Shown one piece after another: positions 23,356 to 32,655 of a DNA stretch of 48,441 nt. Under the pieces are notes generated by a model that saw only the letters and a program-made list of their open reading frames with translations, ran no database searches and had not been told where the DNA came from. Source of the stretch: Hydrogenothermaceae bacterium (lineage in GTDB: Bacteria; Aquificota; Aquificia; Aquificales; Hydrogenothermaceae); the NCBI GenBank assembly GCA_027030405.1, contig JALVEZ010000007.1, forward strand, positions 1 through 48,441, written 5' to 3'. Position 1 is the first letter of the stretch. Each line of letters begins with the position of its first letter. The translations under genes and the position numbers were made by a program.

Positions 23356-25418
23356 TACTTTTTCTTTCTAAATCTTCCTTTAAAGTAGTTTGATATCCAT
23401 TTTAGAGCTTCTTCTGGTTTATCTAATAAATCTTCTCTTTTGTTTTTTATCAAAAGATTTTTTTGTTTTTCAGAAAGCTGATATGTTTTCATTGCTTCTT
23501 TTTTAGCTTTATCTATCCATTTTTTCATAACTTTTTTATCGTTTAAAGCTTCTTCTGTGAGAGGAATTCCTGTTTTTTCAGAGAGTGATTTTGCATAGGC
23601 TATCTGTTTTTCCGTTGGTTTTGTGTCCTGATATTTGTCTATAAACTGTTTTAATGCTTTTGGGTCTTCTAAAATGTCAGAGATGTCTTTGTTATGTTTT
23701 TTTGCGAGGTCTAATGCATAATCTCTCATTTTTTTAGAAACAACGCCTTTTTCCCTTGTTTGGGATTTTTCATACAGCTCTTTTACAAAATCTTTCCAGT
23801 TATTTTTTCTTTCTTCAACCTTATCAAGGAACTCTTCCATTTTTCTTGTAAAGTCATAATCAATAACCCATTTATACTTATCCCCTAAATAATCAACGAG
23901 ATGATATGCATTTTCAGTAGGTTTTAAAGAGCTACCTTCTTTCACAACATATCCTCTATCTTTTATCGTTTTTAAGATGGAAGCAAATGTTGAAGGTCTT
24001 CCAATTCCAAGCTCTTCAAGTTTTTTAACAAGGCTACCTTCCGTATATCTTGGTGGAGGCTTTGTCCATTTTTCTTCAAGATTTTCTTTAAGCTTTTTAA
24101 CTTTTTCACCTACTTCTAATGGCGGTAATTTTTGGGTTTTTGTTTCTTCCTGTGATTCTTCTTTATAGACAGCTTTATAACCTTCAAATTTCAATACAGA
24201 ACCTGTTGTTCTGAATAGATGACCTTTAATATCAAATGTTACGGTTGTTCTGTCGTAAAGTGCGTCTTTCATCTGACTTGCAACTGTTCTTTCGTATATC
24301 AGCTTTAAAAGTTTGAAATGATCTTCTGTTAATCCCTTTTCTTTTATAAGCTTTCTTTGTCCATCTAAATCAACAAAATGGGTTATTCTGATTGCTTCGT
24401 GGGCATCTGCCTGTGTATTTTTTGATTTATAAGATCTTGCCCTTGCAGGAAGATAATCTTTTCCGAACTTTGTTTCTATAAACTGTCTTATTCCTTTAAC
24501 TGCATCTTTTGAAATTCTTACGCTGTCTGTTCTGTGATAAGTAATCAATCCATTCTCAAATAAATCCTGTGCCAACATCATCGTTTTTTCAGGTGCAAAT
24601 CTGAGCATTGAGTTTGCTGTTTGCTGGAGTGTTGATGTGGTAAATGGTGGTTTTGGGGATTGTTTTACTTCTTTTTTCTCAACTTTTTTTACAACTGCGT
24701 ATTTTTCAGGTTTTATATCGTTATATATTTTTTCAGCTTCTTCTTTTTTTTCTATTTTTGCTTTTTGATATGTGGCTGTGAATTTTATCTTATCTTTTTC
24801 TAAATCTACAGTTAAAACGTAATAAGCAGTAGGTTTAAAAGCTTCTATTTCTCTTTCCCTTTCTACAATCAGTTTAACTGCAGGAGATTGGACTCTACCT
24901 ACACTAAATCTTCCACCGATTTCTCTTGAAGCTATCGGTGAAATCGTATAACCAACTATTCTATCTCCAACCCTTCTTCCTAAAAAAGCATCAAACAGTC
25001 CTAAATTAGTTTCTTCGAACTTCGGAGCTTTTTTTATTATGCTTTTTACGTGGTCTGGTGTGATTTCGTGGAATTCTGCCCTTTTTACATCTTTAGCGTG
25101 TTTTTTCAGTTCGTCAAACATGAAATAACCTATCGCATATCCTTCTCTATCAGGGTCAGTTGCTATATAAACTTCTGCATTTTTTGCTAATTTTTTTATT
25201 TCTGAAAGCATTTTTTTATGTTTTGCAGATTTTATAACAAATTTTGGTTCAAATGATTTCAGATCGACTCCCATCTCTTTTTCAGGTAGATCTTTAAAAT
25301 GACCTACCGTTGCTTTTACTGTAAAATCTTTTCCTAAAAATTTTTGTATTTCTCTTGCTTTTTTTGGAGATTCTACAATTACTATTTTCGGTGTTTTTTG
25401 TTTTGTTTTTGTCGCCAT
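23355..25418 (-). CDS. topA: Type IA DNA topoisomerase (topoisomerase I)
   Basis: This 687-aa enzyme relaxes negative supercoils by breaking one strand. The Toprim domain begins IVIVESPKKA and contains DPDREG (88-93); the active-site Tyr294 lies in LITYHRTDS; VGRVQSPAV is also typical. I see no Cys in the protein, so the usual C-terminal zinc ribbons are missing. In their place are roughly three helical repeats of about 45 residues (from about 565), such as TEKQIAYAKSLSEKTGIPL and SEKQKNLLIKN. It has its own promoter (25490-25518) and GAGGA before ATG 25418. The stop overlaps the putative nucleotidyltransferase start. Confidence 0.93.
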   Translation of the reverse strand: MATKTKQKTPKIVIVESPKKAREIQKFLGKDFTVKATVGHFKDLPEKEMGVDLKSFEPKFVIKSAKHKKMLSEIKKLAKNAEVYIATDPDREGYAIGYFMFDELKKHAKDVKRAEFHEITPDHVKSIIKKAPKFEETNLGLFDAFLGRRVGDRIVGYTISPIASREIGGRFSVGRVQSPAVKLIVEREREIEAFKPTAYYVLTVDLEKDKIKFTATYQKAKIEKKEEAEKIYNDIKPEKYAVVKKVEKKEVKQSPKPPFTTSTLQQTANSMLRFAPEKTMMLAQDLFENGLITYHRTDSVRISKDAVKGIRQFIETKFGKDYLPARARSYKSKNTQADAHEAIRITHFVDLDGQRKLIKEKGLTEDHFKLLKLIYERTVASQMKDALYDRTTVTFDIKGHLFRTTGSVLKFEGYKAVYKEESQEETKTQKLPPLEVGEKVKKLKENLEEKWTKPPPRYTEGSLVKKLEELGIGRPSTFASILKTIKDRGYVVKEGSSLKPTENAYHLVDYLGDKYKWVIDYDFTRKMEEFLDKVEERKNNWKDFVKELYEKSQTREKGVVSKKMRDYALDLAKKHNKDISDILEDPKALKQFIDKYQDTKPTEKQIAYAKSLSEKTGIPLTEEALNDKKVMKKWIDKAKKEAMKTYQLSEKQKNLLIKNKREDLLDKPEEALKWISNYFKGRFRKKK

Positions 25419-25489
25419 AGTTCCTCGCTTTATTTAGTAAAAATTTTAGTTTTAATATAACGTTAACTTTAAAACTTTCAAGATACCTA

Positions 25490-25518
25490 AATCTATATGG
25501 AAAATTATTTTTAGTCAA
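25490..25518 (-). promoter_or_regulatory. Promoter of topA
   Basis: On the minus strand TTGACT (25513-25518), a 17-bp spacer and TAGATT (25490-25495), about 65 nt before the topA ATG. Confidence 0.5.
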
Positions 25519-25561
25519 ATCTGAGTTATTCTAAAATTAAACTGAATTGTTTTATTTTTGA

Positions 25562-26206
25562 CTAAGAAAGTAGTTTTGAAAGATTTTTTATGAGTTTTCT
25601 GACAGCTTTTCCTCTATGGGAAATTTTGTTTTTTTCTTCAGGTGTTAATTGTGCCATAGTTTTATCATATCCTTCAGGTTTAAAAATAGGATCATATCCG
25701 AAACCTTCTTCTCCATAAGGCTGTGTAGTTATTTCACCGTAACAATAACCTTCAGACCACAGACCAAAGCCTTTATCTATTTCTTCTTCTGTTGAGTTTT
25801 CTGGATTATAAAAGACCACATTACTGACAAATCTGGCTTTTCTGTTTTCCTGATTTTCCAATAATCTTAAAACTTTGAGAATGTTTGCTCTATCTTTATT
25901 GTCCTGAACAGGTTCTTCCCCACCAAATGTTGATAAAGCAAAAAATCTTGCAGAATAAACACCAGGAAATCCACCTAATGCTTCTATTTCAAGTCCTGCA
26001 TCTTCTGCTATCACAGGTAACTTGTAAAAATCTCCATACTCTTTAGCTTTTTTAATTGCATTTTCAATGAATGTTGGTCTGTCTTCTTCCACTTCAAAAG
26101 TGTTATTCATATCTTTTAGAGATAGAACTTCAATATCTAAATCTTTAAGTAATCGTTTAAATTCTTTTAATTTCCCCTGATTTGTTGTGGCAATAAGAAT
26201 TTTCAT
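25562..26206 (-). CDS. rdgB: XTP/dITP pyrophosphatase (RdgB/HAM1)
   Basis: This 214-aa house-cleaning enzyme hydrolyses dITP, XTP and ITP to monophosphates. [41 protein letters not shown] and the C-terminal SHRGKA are the family motifs. GGTGA precedes ATG 26206. It lies between topA and the beta-propeller gene on the same strand, separated by 140 and 83 bp. Confidence 0.95.
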   Translation of the reverse strand: MKILIATTNQGKLKEFKRLLKDLDIEVLSLKDMNNTFEVEEDRPTFIENAIKKAKEYGDFYKLPVIAEDAGLEIEALGGFPGVYSARFFALSTFGGEEPVQDNKDRANILKVLRLLENQENRKARFVSNVVFYNPENSTEEEIDKGFGLWSEGYCYGEITTQPYGEEGFGYDPIFKPEGYDKTMAQLTPEEKNKISHRGKAVRKLIKNLSKLLS

Positions 26207-26249
26207 AAATCACCTACAATTGGATTTTATGAAAATTATAATACGAAAT

Positions 26250-26278
26250 AAAAAAGAAAGGAGGCTTAGATGGCCTCC
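26250..26278 (-). terminator. Terminator of the beta-propeller gene
   Basis: On the minus strand GGAGGC, a 7-nt loop and GCCTCC (26260-26278) are followed by a T-rich tract (26250-26259), 12 bp after the stop codon. Confidence 0.8.
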
Positions 26279-26289
26279 CTATTTAATTT

Positions 26290-28848
26290 TTATTTTCTGA
26301 ATAATCTTTTTATACCTTTTTTGAGTCCTATTAAGAATGGTATTAGAAGATATAAAGGTAATGCTCCTGAAGATACTGGAACCATTGAACAAGCTGAATC
26401 TTGGATATAGCCAAAATCTACACCGTCGTCACCTGTATCAAATCCATCATCACCGTCATCTTTTTTCTTTAGAGTTATAGATTCCACAGGTATTGTATAT
26501 GATGGTTTACCATCTATATAAACAACAACTTCACCTTTCTTGTTTCCAGCTTCATCAGGTTCAAAATATAGATCAAATGAACATTTTTCTTGAGGATAAA
26601 GTGTTATTCCAGAACAGTTGTCATCTTCTATTTCGAATTCATCGTCTCTTAATCCTTTAATTTTTATTTTGGTTATATTTAATTTTGATTTTCCCGCATT
26701 TTTAAGTGTTATTTTTTTCGATACTTCATCTTCATCTGCAGTAACTGTTCCAAAATTTACAACCATAGGGTCTGAGCTTAGAGCTGATAAAGATTTATCA
26801 AATTTAGAGATAAATCCATCATTAGATCCACCATTGTAAATAACATCATATGATTTAGTATCCACAGGGAAGTTATTTGAGCCTGTTCCACCAGCAACAT
26901 ATATTACATTATCATCAATTAAAATATCCCATATTTCATCTTTACCATTTCCACCTAAATATGTGGAAGCTATAAGTTTATCTAAGTTAGGAGATAATTT
27001 AGCAATAAAGCTATCTGTATAATCTTCAGAACTATCCTGAAATGCTCCTGTTGTAACTGGGAATTGCTTAGATTGTGAAAATCCACCTATAACATAAACA
27101 TTTCCATCCTCATCTATTCCAAAGTTGTAAGCTCTGTCATCTCCATAACCACCTAAATAAGTAGAAGCAATTAGGTATTGTAAATTTTTGTCGAATTTTG
27201 AAACAAAAGTATCATGATATCCACCATTATAAGTTTTATCATATGCATGGTTTGTTACTGGAAAATCACGTGAGCTGGTAAATCCATCTACATAAACAAA
27301 ATTTTGTGTAATTTTTATATCAAACCCTCTATCATCTCCTGAACCACCTAAATATGTGGATGCTTTTAAATTTTCCAAATTAGAATCTAATCGTGCTACA
27401 AATGCATCACATGGTTTATTGCTATAATTAGTATCATATGCATTTGAAGTTGTAGGAAAATCATCTGATTCTGTTCTTCCTACTACAAAAATATCTCCAC
27501 TTTGTGGATCAATATCTATTCCATAAACTTTATCTCTATGAGATCCGCCTAAATAAGTAGATGATAATATTGTAGATATATCATTAGATACTTTTATAAT
27601 GTATCCTTCTGTTTCTCTACTCTTTCTATTAGGCTGGTAAGTATTTGATGTGGTTGGAAAATTTATAGATGTAGTATAACCTGCTATATAGATATTATCG
27701 TTATTATCTAATGCCATATCTAAAACCCAATCTATTCTACTTCCACCAAAAAGTGATGAAACTTTTAAAGATGAGAGGTTGTTATCTAACTTTAAAACAA
27801 AACCAGTAAGTTTATTATGTAAATTTGCTCCATCTAAATTTGAAGTTGTAGGAAAATCAAATATTGATTCGGTCATACCTGATACAATTACATCGCCATT
27901 TGAATCTATTCTAATTCTATGTCCTTTATCTTCTTTAGACCCACCTATATAAGTTGCAGCTTTCAGTTCTTTTAAATTTGAATCTAATTTTGCTACGAAT
28001 ACATCCTGTTTATCATTTCCGTGATAGACTGTATCATATCCACCTAAAACAGGAAAATCATCAGATTTTGTTTTACCAGTTACAAATATATTCCCAGAGT
28101 TATCTTTTGTCATTGCTATAATAATATCATTATCACTACCGCCTAAATATGTTGATGTAAGTAATGGATCAATAAATAAAGTCTTTGATTTATCATAGTT
28201 TCCAACAACAAAAGAGTATGAATCGTTATCTAATTTTTTGTAGCTAACTTTTACGAATTTCTTTTTACCGTTTATAAACTGATAAGCAATAGGTTTTGTA
28301 AATTTAGCAGTTTCTTTTCCTAAAAGAAGTTCTAACTCTCCATTGGAATTTACTTTAATATCTTTTACACCTTTTAGATTTACTTTAATCTCTGACGGTG
28401 AAAAACCTGGTTTGATTTTAAATATTTTTTCAACCTTTTGAGCATAAGCTTTGAGCTCCAAGTCTACACCGTTTGCAATGTTTTCAACTTCAACACTTTT
28501 GAAAGTTTTTAAATGTGAAAAATGTTTTTTACCTTTAAAGTAGTTGACGGTAGTTTTTGCCTCTTTTAAAGGTTTAACTACAGGAATACCTTTTGCTTCA
28601 AAACTTTCTGTGAAAAGTTTTGACTGGTTTTTTCCAGTTAGATAATAAGAAATAACACCGTTCTTATCTACTGCAGTTGTTCCGTAAAATGTTTTGGCAT
28701 AAAACTGAATATCACTGCTCACCTGTCCTTCATTCTGGATAAAAGGTATTGATAAATCTGATACATTTAAATGTTGTGTTGAAGCCTGAGACAACGAACT
28801 TAAAGCAGAAAAACACAATAAGCCTGTAACTAAAATTCCCTTCTTCAT
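26290..28848 (-). CDS. Secreted seven-repeat (SBBP) beta-propeller protein with C-terminal Cys/TM anchor
   Basis: A signal peptide (about 1-22) starts this 852-aa protein. An N-terminal domain (about 25-225) of the type often found before such propellers precedes seven SBBP repeats, each with a STYLGGSxxD-like strand and an FVAKLDxNL-like strand, about 60-65 residues apart. I count exactly seven GG(S/N/Y) units. A beta-sandwich of the choice-of-anchor-D (ASH/Hydin-like) type follows, then an Asp-rich linker and a tail with SACSMVP, a hydrophobic helix and a basic end (KRLFRK). That tail resembles Cys-containing CTERM sorting signals. Function is probably surface adhesion or scaffolding. A consensus promoter and a GGGAGG SD lie upstream. 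Confidence 0.85.
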   Translation of the reverse strand: MKKGILVTGLLCFSALSSLSQASTQHLNVSDLSIPFIQNEGQVSSDIQFYAKTFYGTTAVDKNGVISYYLTGKNQSKLFTESFEAKGIPVVKPLKEAKTTVNYFKGKKHFSHLKTFKSVEVENIANGVDLELKAYAQKVEKIFKIKPGFSPSEIKVNLKGVKDIKVNSNGELELLLGKETAKFTKPIAYQFINGKKKFVKVSYKKLDNDSYSFVVGNYDKSKTLFIDPLLTSTYLGGSDNDIIIAMTKDNSGNIFVTGKTKSDDFPVLGGYDTVYHGNDKQDVFVAKLDSNLKELKAATYIGGSKEDKGHRIRIDSNGDVIVSGMTESIFDFPTTSNLDGANLHNKLTGFVLKLDNNLSSLKVSSLFGGSRIDWVLDMALDNNDNIYIAGYTTSINFPTTSNTYQPNRKSRETEGYIIKVSNDISTILSSTYLGGSHRDKVYGIDIDPQSGDIFVVGRTESDDFPTTSNAYDTNYSNKPCDAFVARLDSNLENLKASTYLGGSGDDRGFDIKITQNFVYVDGFTSSRDFPVTNHAYDKTYNGGYHDTFVSKFDKNLQYLIASTYLGGYGDDRAYNFGIDEDGNVYVIGGFSQSKQFPVTTGAFQDSSEDYTDSFIAKLSPNLDKLIASTYLGGNGKDEIWDILIDDNVIYVAGGTGSNNFPVDTKSYDVIYNGGSNDGFISKFDKSLSALSSDPMVVNFGTVTADEDEVSKKITLKNAGKSKLNITKIKIKGLRDDEFEIEDDNCSGITLYPQEKCSFDLYFEPDEAGNKKGEVVVYIDGKPSYTIPVESITLKKKDDGDDGFDTGDDGVDFGYIQDSACSMVPVSSGALPLYLLIPFLIGLKKGIKRLFRK

Positions 28849-28918
28849 TTTTATAGCCTCCCAGCTAATTTATTTATCTTTTCGTCCTTTTATATTGTTA
28901 TACTTTTATTATAATATT

Positions 28919-28947
28919 AGTATATTCTTATATAGAGAATGTGTCAA
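28919..28947 (-). promoter_or_regulatory. Near-consensus sigma70-type promoter of the beta-propeller gene
   Basis: On the minus strand a perfect TTGACA (28942-28947), 17-bp spacer and TATACT (28919-28924), predicting an untranslated leader of about 63 nt. Among the strongest promoters in the window. Confidence 0.75.
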
Positions 28948-28951
28948 GATT

Positions 28952-28992
28952 TTGATTTTTCTGGAAAAATATGTCTAATGATTATTCTCATT
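28952..28992 (+). promoter_or_regulatory. Probable rhodanese promoter with overlapping inverted repeat
   Basis: TTGATT (28952-28957), 16-bp spacer and TCTAAT (28974-28979) face the rhodanese gene. AATGA/TCATT (28977-28992) overlaps the -10 box and weakly resembles a Fur-type site. Confidence 0.4.
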
Positions 28993-29046
28993 GTAGATTT
29001 TGTAAGTTAATGTTAATTTATTTCAAATTTAAAAAGGAGTTAAGGG

Positions 29047-29442
29047 ATGAAAAGAATTTTAAGTATTTTGACACTAATATTAGTTGTTAATATTTTTAGT
29101 TTTGCATTTGAAAATGTAAATGCAAAGCAATTTTTACAGATTTTAAAAAAGGAAGATAAGGTTATTTTGCTTGATGTAAGAACACCTGAAGAGTATGTGA
29201 AAGATGGTCATATCAAAGGGGCTAATTTATTACCTGTTCAGGTTTTACCGAGATATGTTAATGCATTAAAAAAATACAAAGATTACACTTTTTTAATTTA
29301 TTGCCATTCTGGAAATAGAAGTTCTATGGCAAGCAGATTTTTAGAAAAAGCTGGTTTCAAAAAGATTTACAACCTTAAAGGTGGCATAATTGAATGGAAA
29401 AAAGAAAGTTTACCTGTGGAATACGGTAAACCTTCAAGATAG
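29047..29442 (+). CDS. Exported single-domain rhodanese
   Basis: A hydrophobic signal-like N-terminus (1-20, ending FSFA) precedes one rhodanese domain: LLDVRTPEEY near residue 41, GHIKGA near 54, and active-site loop CHSGNR (86-91) with catalytic Cys86. Such proteins carry sulfane sulfur as a Cys persulfide, here probably in the periplasm, plausible in a sulfur-metabolising thermophile. AAGGAG lies before ATG 29047. The gene stands alone, divergent from the propeller gene, and its end overlaps the convergent 105-aa gene by 9 bp. Confidence 0.88.
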   Translation: MKRILSILTLILVVNIFSFAFENVNAKQFLQILKKEDKVILLDVRTPEEYVKDGHIKGANLLPVQVLPRYVNALKKYKDYTFLIYCHSGNRSSMASRFLEKAGFKKIYNLKGGIIEWKKESLPVEYGKPSR

Positions 29443-29751
29443 TCTTTTAACAAAATAAATATCCTCATTTCCTTCATAAAACAGTACAATCTGGAAATCC
29501 TGTAAATTTTGCAGGATTTCTAACATTTTTTCATTCTTAACCTGTAAATGTTTTCTTTTTTTCGTAAGATCTAAAACATCTTCTTTGTCTAATGTTTTTA
29601 CAGAAAATATTTCATTTTCAGTTTTCCATATTCTTTCAATCTCTCCCATGTGGGGATGTTCTTGTACTTCTATAGGAAACATTGAAACCAGTTGCTGAGG
29701 AGTTATATCTATTTCCATTTTTGTTGGGAACTCTCTAACTAATTTAAACAA
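29434..29751 (-). CDS. Unknown cytosolic protein, 105 aa
   Basis: TTG 29751 is preceded by AAGGAGG at 6 nt. The protein has predicted beta strands at both ends (about 10-18, 85-101) and a charged helical middle (KKRKHLQVKNEKMLEILQNL, 20 residues). No signal, membrane segment or recognised motif. It lies about 40 bp downstream of lon on the same strand but beyond a terminator hairpin, so it may be read partly from the lon transcript. Confidence 0.6.
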   Translation of the reverse strand: MFKLVREFPTKMEIDITPQQLVSMFPIEVQEHPHMGEIERIWKTENEIFSVKTLDKEDVLDLTKKRKHLQVKNEKMLEILQNLQDFQIVLFYEGNEDIYFVKRLS

Positions 29752-29764
29752 CTAGAACCTCCTT

Positions 29765-29791
29765 AAAAAATAAAGGGGAAATATCTTCCCC
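29765..29791 (-). terminator. Terminator of the hsp20-lon unit
   Basis: On the minus strand GGGGAA, a 5-nt loop and TTCCCC (29775-29791), directly after the lon stop codon, followed by a T-rich stretch (29765-29774). Confidence 0.75.
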
Positions 29792-32233
29792 CTATGCTTT
29801 TGCTTTTTCTTTTGATTTCGATTTAGATTTTTTCTTCTTTGATTTTGCTTTTTTCAGAAGGTCTTCAAAACCTTTTATAGCAATAGGTAAAACCTGATCT
29901 ATATGGTTAACGAATATCAGTTCCATTGATTTTTTCACAAACGGTGGTAAATCTTCTAAAACTTCTTCTTTATTACCTTCAGGAAGTATAACAGTTTTTA
30001 TGTCTGCTCTTTTAGCCGCTAATATCTTTTCCTTCAAGCCACCTACAGGTAATACTTTTCCTCTTAATGTTATTTCTCCTGTCATAGCTACATCTGCTCT
30101 AACAGGAAGTTCTGTAAATAGAGATACTATGGCAGTTGTGATTGCTACACCTGCTGATGGCCCATCTTTTGGAATCGCACCTGCTGGAACGTGAATGTGT
30201 ATGTCATACTTTGTAAATTCTTTTGGATCTATACCATATTCTTCTGCCTTTGATTTTACGTAGGATAATCCTGCCATTGCAGACTCTTTCATAACATCAC
30301 CTAAAGAGCCTGTTAGAATAAGCTGTCCCTTTCCAGGCATTTTTGTTGCTTCTATTTTTAGTATTTCTCCACCGACTTCAGTCCACGCAAGTCCTGTAAC
30401 AATTCCGACTTCATCTTCTTTCTCTTTCTCTGGTATATAAATAGGTGCTCCGAGGGCTTTCCTAACAGTTGTTTTTGTTATTCTGTATTTTTTCTTTTTA
30501 CCTGTTAATGCTATTTCTTTAGCTATCTTTCTTAACACTGCTCCAATTTGTCTTTCTAATGTTCTTACCCCTGCTTCTCTTGTGTATCCTCTGATTAAAA
30601 ACTGAAGTGCTGAATCTGTAAACTCTATATATTTTGGCTTTAGTCCATTTTCTTTTAACTGTCTTGGAATAAGATAATTTTTAGCTATGTATAATTTCTC
30701 TTCTTCTGAATATCCCGGAATTCTTATTATTTCCATTCTATCTAATAAAGGTCTTGGAATTGTATCTATTCTATTTGCCGTACAGATAAATAAAACTTCT
30801 GAAAGATCAAAAGGAACTCCTAAATAATGATCTACAAAATCTTTATTCTGTTCTGGATCTAAGACCTCAAGGAGTGCAGATGCAGGATCTCCTCTAAAGT
30901 CTGCTCCTATTTTATCTACTTCATCAAGCATTATTACAGGATTTTTAGTTCCTGCCTGTTTTATAGCCTGTATGATTCTTCCAGGCATAGCGCCTACATA
31001 AGTTCTTCTGTGTCCTCTAATTTCTGCTTCGTCTCTAACACCACCTAAGGACTGTCTGACAAACTTTCTTCCGATGGCTTTTGCTATAGATTTACCTAAT
31101 GATGTTTTCCCAACACCTGGAGGCCCAACAAAGCATAAGATAGGGCCTTTCATGGCTTTATCTTTTTTAAGTTTCTGAACTGCTAAATATTCTAAAATTC
31201 TTTCTTTAACTTTTTCTAAATCGTAATGATCTTGATCTAAAATCTTTTTGGCCCTTTTTATATCAAGTCTATCTTTTGTTCTCTTGTTCCACGGAAGTTC
31301 AACAAGCCAGTCAAGGTATGTTCTTATTACTCCTGCTTCTGCAGAATCTGGATGCATTTTTTCTAATCTTTTTAACTGTTTTAATGCCTCTTCTTTTACT
31401 TCTGGAGGCATTCCAGCTTCTTCTATTTTCTTTTTATATGTTTCTATTTCTTCTTTTCTCTCGTCTATTTCACCTAATTCTTCCTGAATCGCTTTTATCT
31501 GCTGTCTTAGAAAATATTCTCTCTGGTCTTTTTCCATTGACTCTCTTGCAGAAACTCTGATTTTGTGCTGTATTTCTAAAAGTCCAATTTCTTTCAGGAA
31601 AATATCATGGACGGCTCTTAATCTTTCAACAGGATCGATGATCTCTAATATTTCTTGAGCTTCGTGAGATTTTATATCCAATATAGAAGCAACGAGATCC
31701 GCTAACCTTCCAGGTTCTTCAACAGATTTTATAATTTCCAATAAGTCTGGAACAATCTGTTTACCTAATGAGACTGCCTTATCCAAAAGGTCTTTTATAG
31801 AATGGATTAAAGCATCAACTTCTACATTTCCTTCTATTTTTTCTTCTTCACTTTCTAAAACTTCCACCTGAACTTTGTATAATTTATCTTCTTTAATAAA
31901 TTTTTTTATTCTTCCTCTTGCCACACCTTGAACGAGGATCTTTATCCTGTTGTCTTCCAATTTCATCATTCTAAGAATAGTGGCAATTGTTCCGACTTGA
32001 TAAATATCGTCTTCACCTGGTTCTTCTATATCTTTATCCTTTTGAAGGGCTAAAAATATGTATCTATCATTATTTTCAATAGCTTCCTCTATTGCTTCTA
32101 TTGAAAAAGGTCTTCCTACAAATAAAGGAAACACCATATATGGAAATACAACTATATCCCTTAACGGTAGTAGTGGATACTCTTCAGGTAGTTGTAAATC
32201 TTCTAACTGTTCTTCTGATTCAAATGGGGTCAT
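29792..32233 (-). CDS. lon: ATP-dependent protease Lon
   Basis: This 813-aa protein has the LonB-type order N-domain, AAA+, protease: [20 protein letters not shown] at the start of the substrate-binding domain, Walker [10 protein letters not shown] near residue 366, Walker [10 protein letters not shown], and the Ser-Lys catalytic site in [14 protein letters not shown] near 690. The last about 20 residues are a Lys/Ser-rich tail beyond the usual end, possibly for DNA contact. GGAGG precedes ATG 32233. hsp20 ends only 3 bp upstream, giving a heat-stress unit of holdase and protease. Confidence 0.97.
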   Translation of the reverse strand: MTPFESEEQLEDLQLPEEYPLLPLRDIVVFPYMVFPLFVGRPFSIEAIEEAIENNDRYIFLALQKDKDIEEPGEDDIYQVGTIATILRMMKLEDNRIKILVQGVARGRIKKFIKEDKLYKVQVEVLESEEEKIEGNVEVDALIHSIKDLLDKAVSLGKQIVPDLLEIIKSVEEPGRLADLVASILDIKSHEAQEILEIIDPVERLRAVHDIFLKEIGLLEIQHKIRVSARESMEKDQREYFLRQQIKAIQEELGEIDERKEEIETYKKKIEEAGMPPEVKEEALKQLKRLEKMHPDSAEAGVIRTYLDWLVELPWNKRTKDRLDIKRAKKILDQDHYDLEKVKERILEYLAVQKLKKDKAMKGPILCFVGPPGVGKTSLGKSIAKAIGRKFVRQSLGGVRDEAEIRGHRRTYVGAMPGRIIQAIKQAGTKNPVIMLDEVDKIGADFRGDPASALLEVLDPEQNKDFVDHYLGVPFDLSEVLFICTANRIDTIPRPLLDRMEIIRIPGYSEEEKLYIAKNYLIPRQLKENGLKPKYIEFTDSALQFLIRGYTREAGVRTLERQIGAVLRKIAKEIALTGKKKKYRITKTTVRKALGAPIYIPEKEKEDEVGIVTGLAWTEVGGEILKIEATKMPGKGQLILTGSLGDVMKESAMAGLSYVKSKAEEYGIDPKEFTKYDIHIHVPAGAIPKDGPSAGVAITTAIVSLFTELPVRADVAMTGEITLRGKVLPVGGLKEKILAAKRADIKTVILPEGNKEEVLEDLPPFVKKSMELIFVNHIDQVLPIAIKGFEDLLKKAKSKKKKSKSKSKEKAKA

Positions 32234-32236
32234 AAA

Positions 32237-32575
32237 TTACCTCCTGATTATTATTTCTATGCAGTTCTCTACAATAAATTCATTTGTAGCTTTTGGAATT
32301 TCTAATATTAAAACACCATCTTTCAATGTTCCAACTGTATTTGTTATATTTATGTATGTGTTGAAATGTATCGTTCTTTTTACTTTTCCTACAAAACGTT
32401 CCATTCGTATGTATCTTCCTGTAAACTCATTTATTTTGATTCCAGATACTGTTATTGAATTTTCTGTGGCTTTTATACTTAAATTTTCAGGTTTTACACC
32501 TGGTAAATCCATAATTATTATAAATTTATCAGCTTTTTCTATAATATCTACAGGTGGTTCTGCTATATTTTGCAT
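32237..32575 (-). CDS. Small heat shock protein, Hsp20/alpha-crystallin family
   Basis: The alpha-crystallin domain fills most of this 112-aa protein: VDIIEKADKFIIIMDLPGV, the GTLKDGVLILEIPKA strand and VKPENLSI. It lacks a long N-terminal arm and a clear C-terminal IXI tail beyond IEIIIRR. The frame is open to ATG 32614, but ATG 32575 has AGAGGA 4 nt upstream and fits the domain. It would hold unfolding proteins and pass them on; lon follows directly. Confidence 0.88.
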   Translation of the reverse strand: MQNIAEPPVDIIEKADKFIIIMDLPGVKPENLSIKATENSITVSGIKINEFTGRYIRMERFVGKVKRTIHFNTYINITNTVGTLKDGVLILEIPKATNEFIVENCIEIIIRR

Positions 32576-32655
32576 TTTTCCTCTTGATTTTTGAATGAAA
32601 ATTTTAAAAATCAAATGATTTTAGTCTATTTTAACATAAAATATGCAGTTTCATT

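Noticed and set aside
25294-25518. A 74-aa frame overlapping the topA start on the same strand
   Set aside because: It is out of frame with TopA, covers the topA promoter, and has no motif.
30000-31560. Open frames antisense to lon
   Set aside because: They lie wholly inside the clear Lon frame on the opposite strand, without SD or recognisable motifs.
31248-32594. CIRCE or HrcA operator for the hsp20-lon unit
   Set aside because: No TTAGCACTC-N9-GAGTGCTAA-like element is seen upstream of hsp20.
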